64,000 nucleotides of DNA. Origin: Methanolobus bombayensis (GTDB taxonomy: Archaea > Halobacteriota > Methanosarcinia > Methanosarcinales > Methanosarcinaceae). Below are positions 15,666-24,815 of the stretch, piece after piece; position 1 is the first letter of the stretch; each line of letters opens with the position of its first letter. A program made the translations under genes and the position numbers. Where the stretch lies: the NCBI RefSeq assembly GCF_017873415.1, contig NZ_JAGGKD010000006.1, positions 124,001 through 188,000 of the forward strand, read 5' to 3'. The notes under the pieces are model-generated. The model had not been told where the DNA came from. It worked only from the letters and a program-made list of their open reading frames with translations, and did not search any database.

Positions 15666-15887
15666 TTAGTTGTTCTCGGAAATAATTTCTTCTGCTTTGT
15701 CTCTCATATTCGGGAACATGTCGGATGGCACTTTTTCTCTACCAACTGTGGTTGCGACCATATACCTCGCACAATTTCCATAATTGTCCTGACAATACTT
15801 TCTTTTGTACATAGATGCTAAATTTGATTTAGTTTCCATTTTATCGTTGAAAAATATACATCCTTTTATGAAATCACATTCTGACAT
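15666..15887 (-). CDS. Conserved four-cysteine mini-protein
   Basis: 73 residues. Two cysteine pairs, CDFIKGC near the start and YCQDNYGNCARYMV in the middle, could bind a metal or an iron-sulfur cluster; REKVPSDMFPNMRDKAEEII closes the protein. I recognise this pattern as a small family found in anaerobic archaea and bacteria, with no known function. ATG 15887 is set by AAGGTGAA four bases upstream. A palindrome and a TATA box lie just upstream, so it looks individually regulated. Confidence 0.78.
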   Translation of the reverse strand: MSECDFIKGCIFFNDKMETKSNLASMYKRKYCQDNYGNCARYMVATTVGREKVPSDMFPNMRDKAEEIISENN

Positions 15888-15901
15888 TAAATTCACCTTT
15901 T

Positions 15902-15935
15902 TATGTGCTCGCCCACATATTGATTTATTTATATT
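15902..15935 (-). promoter_or_regulatory. TATA box and palindrome upstream of the four-cysteine protein
   Basis: A minus-strand AATATAAATAAA box lies at 15924-15935. TATGTG-CTCGCC-CACATA (15902-15919), a perfect 6+6+6 inverted repeat, falls where transcription should start, about 25 bp from the TATA box. It looks like an operator for an unknown regulator. Confidence 0.45.
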
Positions 15936-16040
15936 TGTGCAGTGGTACACAGTATTGGGATGTAGTCCCTTGTATATAAATATATTTATTTGCTAATAAT
16001 TAATAATCTATATCTATAATGTAAGGGAAATTATTTTTCT

Positions 16041-16616
16041 ATGGATACACGGTGTGAATGGGCCGAAGCCAACGAACATGAAATTTCATACCATGATACG
16101 GAATGGGGAGTTCCGGAACATGATGACAGGAAACTGTTCGAGTTCCTGATACTCGAAGGAGCTCAGGCAGGACTCAGCTGGGATACGATCCTGAAAAGGA
16201 GAGAGAATTACAGGAAATCCTTTGATGATTTTGATTTCGAAAAAGTTGCTACTTATGATGAAAAGAAAATTTCCCAACTTTTACAGGATTCCGGAATTAT
16301 CAGGAACAAACTGAAGGTGCGTTCTGCTGTTAATAATGCAAAAGTGTTCATTCAAATTAGAAATGAATTTTGTTCTTTCGATGCTTATCTCAAAACATTC
16401 CTGTCTGATGGGAAACCAATACAGAATTCATGGAAATCCATGCAAGAGATCCCTGCAAAAACTGAGTTATCTGAAAAGATAAGTAAGGACATGAAGAAGA
16501 GAGGATTCAATTTTGTGGGTCCCACAATAATTTATGCTTTTATGCAGGCCGTGGGAATGGTAAATGACCATGTAGTGGGTTGTTTCAGGTATGAGGAATG
16601 CCGGAAAATGCATTGA
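16041..16616 (+). CDS. tag: DNA-3-methyladenine glycosylase I
   Basis: 191 residues, normal for Tag. The structural zinc site is complete: Cys5 and His18 at the N-terminus and the HVVGC pair (His and Cys four apart) near the C-terminus. The catalytic-site segment LEGAQAGLSWDTILKRRENY matches the family. It removes 3-methyladenine from alkylated DNA and starts base-excision repair. A strong TATA stretch (TATATAAATATATTTA) lies about 55 nt upstream. A second, unrelated 3-methyladenine-type glycosylase lies at 47367-47999. Confidence 0.93.
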   Translation: MDTRCEWAEANEHEISYHDTEWGVPEHDDRKLFEFLILEGAQAGLSWDTILKRRENYRKSFDDFDFEKVATYDEKKISQLLQDSGIIRNKLKVRSAVNNAKVFIQIRNEFCSFDAYLKTFLSDGKPIQNSWKSMQEIPAKTELSEKISKDMKKRGFNFVGPTIIYAFMQAVGMVNDHVVGCFRYEECRKMH

Positions 16617-16623
16617 ATGATTA

Positions 16624-17121
16624 TTATTTTTGACTTTTTGAATCTCTTTTCCAGTATCGGTAAATGAATATAATTGTTGCAGGCAGAAAAGAGACTGCAC
16701 ATAGAGCATATATTGTAACGGAACTAATCTCCCAGAGCAATGGATTTGATGTTGATGGCCAGAGAGGAGTGATTTCACTGTAAAGGGGAGAATCCAGAAC
16801 CACATGACTCCAGGTTCCGATAATTGAACCGAGTATGGTTGAATTAAATGAATAACTCTGTTCTATCCTCAGTTTATCGGTTATTTTCTGCAACCATGTT
16901 CTTTGGGAATAAATTAACCATGCAATTAGCAGCCCTACAATAGTCGCAGCCAAAAAAGTGTGAAGAGGTCCGTGCAAAGGCCGACAGCCTGCAAACAAAC
17001 AGTAGGTTGCACGAATATCTATAATGATGCTTCCGATTAAAATAGAAAAAAGATTGACCTTTTTCTCAAATATCTCTCCGAGAAGAAAGATTGGTCCTAA
17101 ATGAAAAGGTGTGAAAGGCAT
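16624..17121 (-). CDS. YdjM/DUF457-like membrane-bound hydrolase family protein
   Basis: 165 residues with four hydrophobic segments. The conserved polar elements are the start MPFTPFHLGP, CRPLHGPLHTFL after the second segment, and WSHVVLDSPLYSEITPLWP before the third, giving the histidine and aspartate pattern of the YdjM/DUF457 membrane metal-hydrolase group. Enzymatic activity of this group is not proven. It begins 5 nt after the SppA gene on the same strand, so the two are probably an operon. Confidence 0.72.
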   Translation of the reverse strand: MPFTPFHLGPIFLLGEIFEKKVNLFSILIGSIIIDIRATYCLFAGCRPLHGPLHTFLAATIVGLLIAWLIYSQRTWLQKITDKLRIEQSYSFNSTILGSIIGTWSHVVLDSPLYSEITPLWPSTSNPLLWEISSVTIYALCAVSFLPATIIFIYRYWKRDSKSQK

Positions 17122-17126
17122 TCACA

Positions 17127-18401
17127 TCAGGTTAAGTATCCAAAAGGGCTGTCTTTGTAATAATACACCAGTTCAGCGGTTGCATCTACATCAGCTTCTG
17201 AACTGAAAAGCAGGCTGGAAAGGGTTGGCTTGTTCATGTAAACTATTGTGGGTTCATCAATTCCTGCGAGTTCTCCAGCCATGTCAAGTGCATCATAGAA
17301 ATTGCCCAGTTCGTCCACAAGTCCAAGTTCCTTTGCTTCTCTGCCAGTGTAAATTCTACCGTCTGCAAGGCTTTTTACTTCACTGACACTCATGTCTCTG
17401 CCTTCTGCTACATCTATGACAAAATTACTGTAAACTTCAGCCACAACCTTGTTGGCGTATTCCTTCTCATCATCTGAAAGTCCTCTGGTAGCACTTCCCA
17501 TGTCCTTGAATTCACCGGACTTTACAATGTAATACTCGACACCTTCTTTGTCGTAGTATTCTGATAGGTTCTGGAATTGCCATATAGTACCTATACTTCC
17601 GGTCATTGTTGACGGGTTAGCAACTATCAGGTCTGCGGGTGCTGAAATATGGTATGCTGCACTGGCTGCCGTACTTCCCATTGAAATGATAACAGGAACT
17701 CCACTATCGCTTGCCTTTTTGACTTCAGCATATACTTCTTCACCGGCTGTTGAAGATCCTCCACCACTGTTGATACGCAATACTATAGCTTTCACGTTTT
17801 CATCTCTCAGGGCTTTTCTTATGTTATCAGATATCACTTCGGAGCTTGCGTAGCCAAATCCACCAGGTACGCTGCTTGTAACCATGGTCCCTTCAATGTA
17901 GATTACAGCAATTTTATCGCTGGAAGAGTAAAGATCACCGTTGAATGACTGATAAATAGCTGCAAAACTTATGCCAATGACGAACAAGAGAGCCAGGACA
18001 ATGGCAACATACTGCCATTTACGGCTTTTCTTCTTAACAACAGGAGTTTTCCGGGATGGTTCGTAATAACCTGTTCCTGTTTGTGGTGCAGGTTCTGCTT
18101 TTTCTTCCTTTACATGTGTATCAGTAACAGTGTCTACAGGTTCACCACTCGTAATGTTACTTGAAGTATCCTTTTCTACCTGGGTTTCTATTTCTTCCTG
18201 AACAGGTTCAGAAGCTTCAGTTATAACAGGTGCTTCATCTTCAGAACTTGCTTCTATCTCAGGATCTTCGTATTTGACTCTGGTCTGGATCTTATCGTTC
18301 TCTTTTTGAGTGTCACCACTCTCGTTTTTATCATAACTATACGGGTAAAGATGATATTCGCTATCATCCTCTGTGTTTTTATCTGAATTATCTCCGTTCA
18401 T
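17127..18401 (-). CDS. sppA: Signal peptide peptidase SppA (protease IV family, S49)
   Basis: 424 residues. Residues 1-128 form a long Glu/Asp/Thr-rich, low-complexity cytoplasmic region ending in a basic stretch; 130-150 is a single transmembrane anchor (VAIVLALLFVIGISFAAI). The protease domain follows, with Ser247 (MGSTAASAAYH) and Lys299 (SGEFKDMGSA) as the Ser-Lys dyad; the 52-residue spacing equals that of Bacillus SppA. It degrades membrane-bound signal peptides after secretion. The acidic extension is longer than usual. The first gene of an operon with the YdjM-like protein. Confidence 0.92.
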   Translation of the reverse strand: MNGDNSDKNTEDDSEYHLYPYSYDKNESGDTQKENDKIQTRVKYEDPEIEASSEDEAPVITEASEPVQEEIETQVEKDTSSNITSGEPVDTVTDTHVKEEKAEPAPQTGTGYYEPSRKTPVVKKKSRKWQYVAIVLALLFVIGISFAAIYQSFNGDLYSSSDKIAVIYIEGTMVTSSVPGGFGYASSEVISDNIRKALRDENVKAIVLRINSGGGSSTAGEEVYAEVKKASDSGVPVIISMGSTAASAAYHISAPADLIVANPSTMTGSIGTIWQFQNLSEYYDKEGVEYYIVKSGEFKDMGSATRGLSDDEKEYANKVVAEVYSNFVIDVAEGRDMSVSEVKSLADGRIYTGREAKELGLVDELGNFYDALDMAGELAGIDEPTIVYMNKPTLSSLLFSSEADVDATAELVYYYKDSPFGYLT

Positions 18402-18539
18402 CTATTCAGTCCATCCCGCATATAAAATGTATTTGCATATTCAAAAAGCTTCCCTTGTGGCTAGCGAGCGAAATATATTTTATAATTGCAAGCAATGCAA
18501 CACCATATATATTGATCATATTTTTAGTGGAGATAATAA

Positions 18540-20579
18540 ATGTCAAACATTTCTTCTGATAAAGCCGTGCTTGTCACATGTGGTCTTCCGTATGCTAACG
18601 GAAAGGCACATGTGGGACACCTTCGAACATACATTCCTGCGGATATTTTTGTGAGGTCACTTAAAAAGAACTCACAGGAAACAACATTTGTTTGTGGTTC
18701 TGATACTCATGGGACTCCCATTGTAGTAAATGCCGAAGAGTTAGGAATCACACCTAAAGAACTTGTGCAGCAGTATCATATTCATTTCGATGAAATCTTC
18801 AAAAAAATGGATGTTATGTTCGATGCATTCGGAACAACCGATGATGAAACAAACCACAACCGTACCATAGAGATAGTTGACAAGCTCATCGATAAAGGCT
18901 ATGTTTATCCAAAGGTCATCGAGATCGCTTACTGTCCTCAATGTGACCGTTTCCTTCCTGACAGGTATGTTGCAGGTACATGCCCTCACTGTGGTGAGAA
19001 GGCACGTGGAGATGAATGTGACCAGGGTTGTGGAAAACATCTGGAACCAGGAGAGCTTAAGGAGCCGGTTTGTACAATCTGCAAAGGTCCTGCCGAATAT
19101 AAGGAACAGGAGCACTTTTTCTTCAAGCTTTCTGAGTTTAAGGACTTCCTCATGGAACACCTTGAGAACCTTGGCGGTACACTGAATGCACGCAACTATG
19201 CAATGGGCTGGATTAAGCAGGAGCTTACAGACTGGTGTATTACCAGGAACCTTGAGTGGGGTGTAAGATTCCCGGGACACGATGAACTTGTGGTATATGT
19301 ATGGGTCGATGCACCAATCGGTTACATGGCTTTCACAGAAGAGTGGGCAGAAGCAACCGGAGGCGACTGGGAGAAGTTCTGGAGAGGTGACTGTCCTATA
19401 GTTCACTTCATTGGTGGGGACATCATCTATCATCACTGTATTTTCTGGCCGGCAATGCTCAAGGGAGCAGACTACAGCCAGGCATCTGCAGTTGTTGCAT
19501 CAGGTATGTTGAAAATTGAGGACAAGACGTTCTCAAAGAGTCGCGGATATGTTGTGTGGGTTGAGGAAGATTATCTTGATCATGGTTTCCACCCTGACCT
19601 TCTCAGATATTATCTTGCAAGTTATACATCACACACAAAAGAGGTCAATTTCTCATGGAAGATATTCCAGGATAAGATAAACACCGAGCTTGTAGGTGTG
19701 CTGGGTAATTTCCTGTACAGGAACCTGCTATTTGCTTTCAAGAACTTCGGTGAGATCCCTGAGGGTGATATCGACCCTGAGGTTATGGCTAAGATCAATT
19801 CAACCATTGAAGAAGTAGTAAGAGCAAACTCCGAATACGAGTTCAAGAAAGCTGCTGACACTGCAATGGCTCTTGCATCATACGGAAATTCATACTTCCA
19901 GTCAAATGAACCCTGGAAGCTCATTAAAGAAGATAAGGACGCCTGCGGAAAGGTTGTGAAGAACTGCATCCAGCTTGCTAAAGCACTTATATTGTTGTTC
20001 GAGCCAATGACACCGGGCAGCATGGAAGTTGCATGGAAGCAGATAGGTATGGATTCAGATGTCCATGAAGCTACATATGAGGAAGCAACCGTTCCTGCTG
20101 TGAGCGGAACAAAGCTCAAAAAGCCGAAAATACTTTTCACCAAGCTTGAGGATGATAAGATCGATGAGATGGAAGAGATATCTTCCAATCGTGTAAAGGC
20201 TGCAATGGCAAAAGAAGCAGGTATCGAAGAGGAAGAAAAAATGGAATTCAAAGATGAGATAGAATATGATGATTTTGCAAAGCTTGATATCAGGGTGGGT
20301 AAGATAGTTACCGCTGAGAAGATCAAGAAATCAAAGAAACTCCTGCGTCTTGAAGTCGACATAGGAGACAAGGAACCAAGACAGGTTGTTGCGGGTCTTG
20401 CAGAATATTATGATCCTGAAGAAATGGTCGGCAAGACTGTTAATGTGCTTGTGAATCTCAAGCCTGTAAAGCTCTGTGGTGTTGAATCACAGGGAATGCT
20501 TTTGGCAGCAGATGCTGGTGAAAAGGTTTCCTTGCTTAGTACCGATAAAGATATGGACCCAGGATCCAGCATTTGCTGA
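18540..20579 (+). CDS. metG: Methionyl-tRNA synthetase with C-terminal tRNA-binding domain
   Basis: 679 residues. The class I signatures are AHVGH (23-27, HIGH-like) and KTFSKS (329-334, KMSKS-like). Between them is a double zinc knuckle with Cys132/135, 148/151, 160/164 and 178/181. The C-terminal 110 residues ([20 protein letters not shown] onward) are an EMAP/Trbp-like OB domain that improves tRNA binding; in some archaea this is a separate protein. GGAG lies 7 nt before the ATG. It is monocistronic and followed by a hairpin terminator. Confidence 0.96.
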   Translation: MSNISSDKAVLVTCGLPYANGKAHVGHLRTYIPADIFVRSLKKNSQETTFVCGSDTHGTPIVVNAEELGITPKELVQQYHIHFDEIFKKMDVMFDAFGTTDDETNHNRTIEIVDKLIDKGYVYPKVIEIAYCPQCDRFLPDRYVAGTCPHCGEKARGDECDQGCGKHLEPGELKEPVCTICKGPAEYKEQEHFFFKLSEFKDFLMEHLENLGGTLNARNYAMGWIKQELTDWCITRNLEWGVRFPGHDELVVYVWVDAPIGYMAFTEEWAEATGGDWEKFWRGDCPIVHFIGGDIIYHHCIFWPAMLKGADYSQASAVVASGMLKIEDKTFSKSRGYVVWVEEDYLDHGFHPDLLRYYLASYTSHTKEVNFSWKIFQDKINTELVGVLGNFLYRNLLFAFKNFGEIPEGDIDPEVMAKINSTIEEVVRANSEYEFKKAADTAMALASYGNSYFQSNEPWKLIKEDKDACGKVVKNCIQLAKALILLFEPMTPGSMEVAWKQIGMDSDVHEATYEEATVPAVSGTKLKKPKILFTKLEDDKIDEMEEISSNRVKAAMAKEAGIEEEEKMEFKDEIEYDDFAKLDIRVGKIVTAEKIKKSKKLLRLEVDIGDKEPRQVVAGLAEYYDPEEMVGKTVNVLVNLKPVKLCGVESQGMLLAADAGEKVSLLSTDKDMDPGSSIC

Positions 20580-20590
20580 TATTTTATTAA

Positions 20591-20615
20591 GAGGGTGCAT
20601 TCTGCACCCTTTTTA
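20591..20615 (+). terminator. Hairpin plus T-run terminator of metG
   Basis: GGGTGCA-TTC-TGCACCC (20593-20609) forms a perfect 7-bp stem with a 3-nt loop, followed at once by TTTTT. It lies 14 nt after the metG stop and has the form of an intrinsic terminator, which is uncommon in archaea. Confidence 0.7.
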
Positions 20616-20759
20616 GTTTTTACCCTCTTTTTGATTTTGCTTTAACTCTAGTGGATACTGAAATTCATGATGGAAGAGTGTGGATAGAAAGTGAATTGAG
20701 CATAGGCTTTTGTTTCTATTTTGAGATTCTTGTTGGTGGTAAATAAAATAGTAAAAGCT

Positions 20760-21281
20760 TTATTTTTTATCCAAAACCATCTCAAGATAAGAAGTCCTGA
20801 TGGAATCCTCTTCTCCAATTCCAAATTTCTCCAAAAATGAGAATATCTGTTTTCGGTGGCCTTCAATATCTGACTCCGCACCAATCTCTACTTCCATGAA
20901 TTCTCCTATACCTTCGACCTTGTCAAGACAGATGATCATACCTTTGTATCGGTAGACTTCTCTTGTTTTCTTAACGTTGCCGGATTCGCGGAATCCAAGT
21001 GCAAGCAGGATGTTGCGGGTAATTCCACCATCAATCGGGGTTTCGAATTCCTCTCTTGTTTTGGACAGAGTATCCAGTTTTTTGCCTTTGTAGGTCATGA
21101 CAGACCTGCCATCAACGGAGCGTATTCTAAGCGCTTCGTCCGTTTTGGCAAAATCCCTGTCAGGGGCATTAAAATAGGTGTCACAGTGATGCTGGATACC
21201 TGCAAAAACAGCACCCATGGCCGACAATTGCTCTTTTACCTGCAGGTGATCGGCACGGGCCTTAACTTCAATTTCTAACAT
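20760..21281 (-). CDS. CYTH-domain protein, class IV adenylate cyclase (CyaB)-like
   Basis: 173 residues. The N-terminal ExExK signature is EIEVKAR (Glu3, Glu5, Lys7). Basic and acidic strands follow through the tunnel (ALRIRSVDGRSVMTYKGKK, ICLDKVEGIGEFMEVEI). CYTH proteins act on triphosphates: adenylate cyclase, thiamine triphosphatase or tripolyphosphatase. The archaeal CyaB-like group is not assigned. It overlaps the DUF35 gene by a few bases and is the last gene of the HMG-CoA operon, which may reflect only position. Confidence 0.88.
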   Translation of the reverse strand: MLEIEVKARADHLQVKEQLSAMGAVFAGIQHHCDTYFNAPDRDFAKTDEALRIRSVDGRSVMTYKGKKLDTLSKTREEFETPIDGGITRNILLALGFRESGNVKKTREVYRYKGMIICLDKVEGIGEFMEVEIGAESDIEGHRKQIFSFLEKFGIGEEDSIRTSYLEMVLDKK

Positions 21282-21679
21282 TTCTCTGATTCTTCGGGTA
21301 CGAATTTTGTTCCGTAGTAGATCATACCGCGCTCTCCTGCCTGTCCAAGCTTTCTGAACACAGGTCTGACCTTCATACCTATTTCCACGTTCTTTGCATC
21401 ACAGATGATCTGACTTGTAAGACTTGGACCTTCTTCCAGTTTGATAATTCCAAGGACATAAGGTGTCTGGCCTTCAAAACCCTCAGCAGCAGTGTGAATA
21501 ACAGTGAAAGTAACAACTTCACCGTTGCCTGAGAATTTGAAATCCTCTATCTCGCCTTCACGCCTGCATCCGGGACACATGTTACGTGGTGGATAGAAAT
21601 ATTCATCACATTTCTTGCAGTGTGTACCTACAAGGTTGTACCTGGCTATCTGTTTTCTCCAAAATCTTGGTACTGACAT
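21275..21679 (-). CDS. DUF35 Zn-ribbon/OB-fold scaffold protein of the thiolase-HMG-CoA synthase complex
   Basis: 134 residues. A four-Cys zinc ribbon (THCKKCDEYFYPPRNMCPGCRR, about residues 20-43) precedes an OB-fold. In Methanothermococcus, the DUF35 protein bridges acetoacetyl-CoA thiolase and HMG-CoA synthase so the intermediate is passed directly; the gene order here is the same, so this role is inferred by homology. ATG 21679 is chosen because GGTGAT lies in front; an upstream GTG is in frame. It nearly abuts the thiolase stop. Confidence 0.9.
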   Translation of the reverse strand: MSVPRFWRKQIARYNLVGTHCKKCDEYFYPPRNMCPGCRREGEIEDFKFSGNGEVVTFTVIHTAAEGFEGQTPYVLGIIKLEEGPSLTSQIICDAKNVEIGMKVRPVFRKLGQAGERGMIYYGTKFVPEESEKC

Positions 21680-21684
21680 GATGA

Positions 21685-22857
21685 TCACCTGTCCCTCGAG
21701 AAAATATGTACAACAGCAGTCGCTCCGGAACCTCCCACGTTGTGGGTCATTCCAACCTCTGCTCCGTCAACCTGACGCTTTCCTGCCTCTCCGCGAAGCT
21801 GCTCTACGATCTCAACAGCCTGCTTTACACCGGTAGCTCCAACAGGGTGTCCGCATGACTTCAGTCCACCTGAGGTGTTCACAGGTATCCTTGCGCCAAT
21901 TTCGGTCTCACCGTTCTGGGTTACAATTCCACCTTCACCTTTTTTAGCAAAGCCAAGGTCTTCAATGGCACATATTTCAGCAATTGTGAAACAGTCATGG
22001 ACTTCAACGAGGTCGATGTCCTTTGGCTTCATCTTTGCCATCTCATATGCTCTCTTTCCTGCTGCCACACTGGCATCAAGGGTTGTAATATCCCTGCGGT
22101 CGTGCAGTGCAATGGTATCCGATGCCTGTGCAGTTGCTTTCACATAAATCGGAGTGTCAGTGTATTCATGTGCCACGTCCGCAGGTGCAAGCACCACGGC
22201 TGATGCACCGTCTGTGATAGGTGAACAATCGAATATGTGTAATGGGTCTGCGACCATTATTGATTTAAGAACAGATTCTACAGTGATCTGACTTTTGTAC
22301 TGGGCAATAGGATTGTGTTGTCCATTGTGGTGGTTTTTAACTGCCACTTCCGCAAGTTGTTCACTTGTAGTTCCGTATTTGTGCATGTGAAGTCTTGCTA
22401 TCATTGCGTAGAGTCCCGGGAAAGTTGCTCCCATGATGCCTTCCCATTCTCTGTCAGCGGCTGCTGCGAGAGCTGATGATGCTTTTGGAGAAGGTACGTC
22501 TGTCATCTTCTCTGCACCGGCTGCAATAACAATATCATCCATTCCGGATGCTACAGCGTAGATTCCCTGTCTGAGTGCAAGTCCACCTGAAGCACAGGCA
22601 GCTTCCACACGGGTTGAAGGTACATGAATATCCTTTGAAAGGCCTGAATAATCAGCAATAAGTGCACCAATGTGCTCCTGCTCAACGAACTGTCCCCCGC
22701 TCATGTTCCCGACAAACATTGAGTCTATTTTTTCTCCGACAACGCCTGCATCGCCAACTGCTCCTACGCCTGCTTCAACAACTACATCCCTGAAGGAGCG
22801 GTCCCACTGTTCACCAAAACTTGTGTTTTTTACACCTATAATTGCTACATCTCTCAT
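21685..22857 (-). CDS. Archaeal acetyl-CoA C-acetyltransferase (thiolase)
   Basis: 390 residues. The nucleophile cysteine is in [14 protein letters not shown] and the C-terminal site is [21 protein letters not shown] is typical of the archaeal/SCP2-type thiolases. It joins two acetyl-CoA to acetoacetyl-CoA, the first step of the mevalonate pathway to archaeal membrane lipids. ATG 22857 is set by GAGGTG six bases upstream. It lies 10 nt after the HMG-CoA synthase gene and just ahead of the DUF35 gene, with which it should form a complex. Confidence 0.93.
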   Translation of the reverse strand: MRDVAIIGVKNTSFGEQWDRSFRDVVVEAGVGAVGDAGVVGEKIDSMFVGNMSGGQFVEQEHIGALIADYSGLSKDIHVPSTRVEAACASGGLALRQGIYAVASGMDDIVIAAGAEKMTDVPSPKASSALAAAADREWEGIMGATFPGLYAMIARLHMHKYGTTSEQLAEVAVKNHHNGQHNPIAQYKSQITVESVLKSIMVADPLHIFDCSPITDGASAVVLAPADVAHEYTDTPIYVKATAQASDTIALHDRRDITTLDASVAAGKRAYEMAKMKPKDIDLVEVHDCFTIAEICAIEDLGFAKKGEGGIVTQNGETEIGARIPVNTSGGLKSCGHPVGATGVKQAVEIVEQLRGEAGKRQVDGAEVGMTHNVGGSGATAVVHIFSRDR

Positions 22858-22867
22858 TTTCCACACC

Positions 22868-23917
22868 TCATGCTATCTTTATCTTGCCCTTATGCTTGGC
22901 ATATGTAGCGTAATCCACGTACACAGGGTTTGCAAGTAGTTCCTCTACCTTTGGTGCATTGTCACGCATCTCATCGATCTTGTCGGTCACGGTAATACTG
23001 AAAGCATCTCCACCAGCACCTGAACCGAAAGCTGTTGCAAATATGCGGTCGCCTGGTTTTGCCTGGTCAAGTGTTGCTGCGATCCCCATCATACAGGAAC
23101 CGGAGTATGTATTTCCAAGTCTTGTAACCACAAGTCCCGGTGCTATTTGTTCCTTGCTGAACCCAAGCATCTTTGCTGCACGGGTCGGGAACTTTCCGTT
23201 TGGCTGGTGGAATACAGCATAATCATAATCCTCAGGCTTAGTATCCAGTTTGTTCATGAGTCCCTTTGCAGCGTTTGTTACATGCTTGAAATATCCTGGC
23301 TCTCCTGTGAATCTTCCTCCATGTTCCGGATATGGCATTCCCTCACGTCTCCAGAAGTCAGGAGTGTCAGTTGTAAAAGAATATGTGTCTTCGATAACGG
23401 CCACAAGTTCTGATTCCTTGTTTCCGATAATATACGCCACACCACCTGCTGCGGCAGTGTATTCAAGTGCATCTCCTGGAGCACCCTGTGCTACATCAGC
23501 ACCAATTGCCATTCCCAGATCGATCATACCTGAATTAACCAGTCCCATACATGCCTGAACAGCAGCGGTTCCTGCCTTACATGCGAATTCAAAATCAGCT
23601 GCAGTGAGCACTGGTGTTGCTCCCGTGGCTTCTGCTACTATAGTACTGGTAGGTTTTACGGCATAAGGGTGGCTTTCAGAACCGGTGTATACGGCACCAA
23701 TTCTCTGGGCATCCAGGTCCGTTCTGCTAACTGCAGCCCTTGCAGCCTCCACTGCAATAGTAGCTGCATCTTCATCAACATCAGGAACTGCTTTTTCATT
23801 GACCATCAGTCCTGCTTTGAGAATTCCTGCATCGTCACCCCATACGCGGGCGATGTCTTCTACTTTTATTCTGTATTTTGGTACATAGGCACCATATGAG
23901 ACTATCCCTACACTCAT
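22868..23917 (-). CDS. Hydroxymethylglutaryl-CoA synthase
   Basis: 349 residues, the standard archaeal length, starting [18 protein letters not shown]. The catalytic cysteine is Cys113 ([11 protein letters not shown]), the histidine is in [11 protein letters not shown], and the C-terminal GSCMMG and [10 protein letters not shown] loops are conserved. It condenses acetoacetyl-CoA with acetyl-CoA to HMG-CoA. ATG 23917 is supported by GGTG six bases upstream and by homologue starts; the in-frame ATG five codons earlier is less likely. It lies between the putative regulator and the thiolase gene. Confidence 0.95.
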   Translation of the reverse strand: MSVGIVSYGAYVPKYRIKVEDIARVWGDDAGILKAGLMVNEKAVPDVDEDAATIAVEAARAAVSRTDLDAQRIGAVYTGSESHPYAVKPTSTIVAEATGATPVLTAADFEFACKAGTAAVQACMGLVNSGMIDLGMAIGADVAQGAPGDALEYTAAAGGVAYIIGNKESELVAVIEDTYSFTTDTPDFWRREGMPYPEHGGRFTGEPGYFKHVTNAAKGLMNKLDTKPEDYDYAVFHQPNGKFPTRAAKMLGFSKEQIAPGLVVTRLGNTYSGSCMMGIAATLDQAKPGDRIFATAFGSGAGGDAFSITVTDKIDEMRDNAPKVEELLANPVYVDYATYAKHKGKIKIA

Positions 23918-23950
23918 CTTAACACCGTTCAAATGTGCATTTAGTGATAC

Positions 23951-24691
23951 TTATTCGATTACATGGTATTCGCTGTACTTTTTCAGCGCTTCTACCATTT
24001 CGTCAATGTCCATTGTCGTTGCTAGAAGGGGTATCCTGTCAATCTCAGCCATTTTCTTTGCCATCAGATGTACTTCATTTCCACGCAAGCCATGCATAAC
24101 AACAGCACCTGGCTTCAGGTTAGTGACCCTTATTGCAACCATTGGTGACTTGCCGGTTGTTACCTTGGAGAATATCATTGCACGCTCAGTACTCCATCCA
24201 TAGAGTTTCTGGAACTCATGGGACGAAAGCTCAAGAATAGCTTTTTTACTGTCAACAACAGTAAAACCGTAAAGTGGTTTCTCAACCCCTTTGTTTACGA
24301 TATCTGCTTCAATGATATTGGCAAGCTTTGCAACCTGCATGGGAAATGTGTATTCGTAGGTGGCGTAAATGGCCTTAGACTTCTTGTCTGCGAAAAGTAT
24401 CCCCTCATAAGCATGAATTTTCTGTCCTCCCCTCTGTGCGTCAATCTCGAGGAGCGCATCGACTATTCTGCTCACTATTAGCGTACCCGGAGATTTCCTC
24501 CTGCCGCTCTCATAGTCGCTGATGACCGAAGGAGAAACACTCAGATAACCTGAAAGGTCAGTCTGTGCGATCTCGAAGTTCAATCGCCATTTTTTCAGGG
24601 CTTCGCCAGGCTTCTCAGACAGCGTAATCTCGCCTGCCATCTTTTCTGCAAGACGCTGGCGAACCATATCATGCGATTCGTCTTCACTCAT
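23951..24691 (-). CDS. HTH transcriptional regulator leading the HMG-CoA synthase operon
   Basis: 246 residues. An XRE-type HTH covers about 28-82 (AQTDLSGYLSVSPSVISDYESGRRKSP has the two helices). The remaining 150 residues are an alpha/beta domain that may bind a ligand. This protein is commonly encoded in front of archaeal HMG-CoA synthase, so a role in mevalonate-pathway control is likely but unproven. The gene is first in the operon, 33 nt before HMG-CoA synthase, and its own promoter carries a palindrome. Confidence 0.85.
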   Translation of the reverse strand: MSEDESHDMVRQRLAEKMAGEITLSEKPGEALKKWRLNFEIAQTDLSGYLSVSPSVISDYESGRRKSPGTLIVSRIVDALLEIDAQRGGQKIHAYEGILFADKKSKAIYATYEYTFPMQVAKLANIIEADIVNKGVEKPLYGFTVVDSKKAILELSSHEFQKLYGWSTERAMIFSKVTTGKSPMVAIRVTNLKPGAVVMHGLRGNEVHLMAKKMAEIDRIPLLATTMDIDEMVEALKKYSEYHVIE

Positions 24692-24719
24692 GCTTCATTA
24701 TTCCTAAGGGTAGATTACC

Positions 24720-24747
24720 ATATATATTTAACGAATACAAGTTCGTT
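24720..24747 (-). promoter_or_regulatory. Promoter and palindromic operator of the HMG-CoA operon
   Basis: A minus-strand TATA box (TAAATATATA, 24729-24720) lies about 30-40 nt before the regulator ATG. Directly upstream, over the expected BRE, is AACGAA-TACAAG-TTCGTT (24730-24747), a perfect 6+6+6 inverted repeat. A protein bound there would compete with TFB. Autoregulation by the adjacent HTH protein is the simplest reading. Confidence 0.55.
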
Positions 24748-24815
24748 TATTGTCGATTCTATCCGATTCAAATCATTTGTTTATTTATAGTATGTTATAT
24801 ATCCACTATAAAAAT

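Noticed and set aside
15540-15821. Plus-strand 93-codon frame upstream of and overlapping the four-cysteine gene
   Set aside because: Its second half is antisense to the better supported minus-strand gene, which has a good Shine-Dalgarno, a TATA box and a recognised pattern. The lysine-rich first half could be a remnant but has no match I can name.
18741-20371. Long minus-strand open frames inside metG
   Set aside because: They are antisense to a fully supported synthetase gene, and the translations are Ser/Phe/Cys-rich without motifs.
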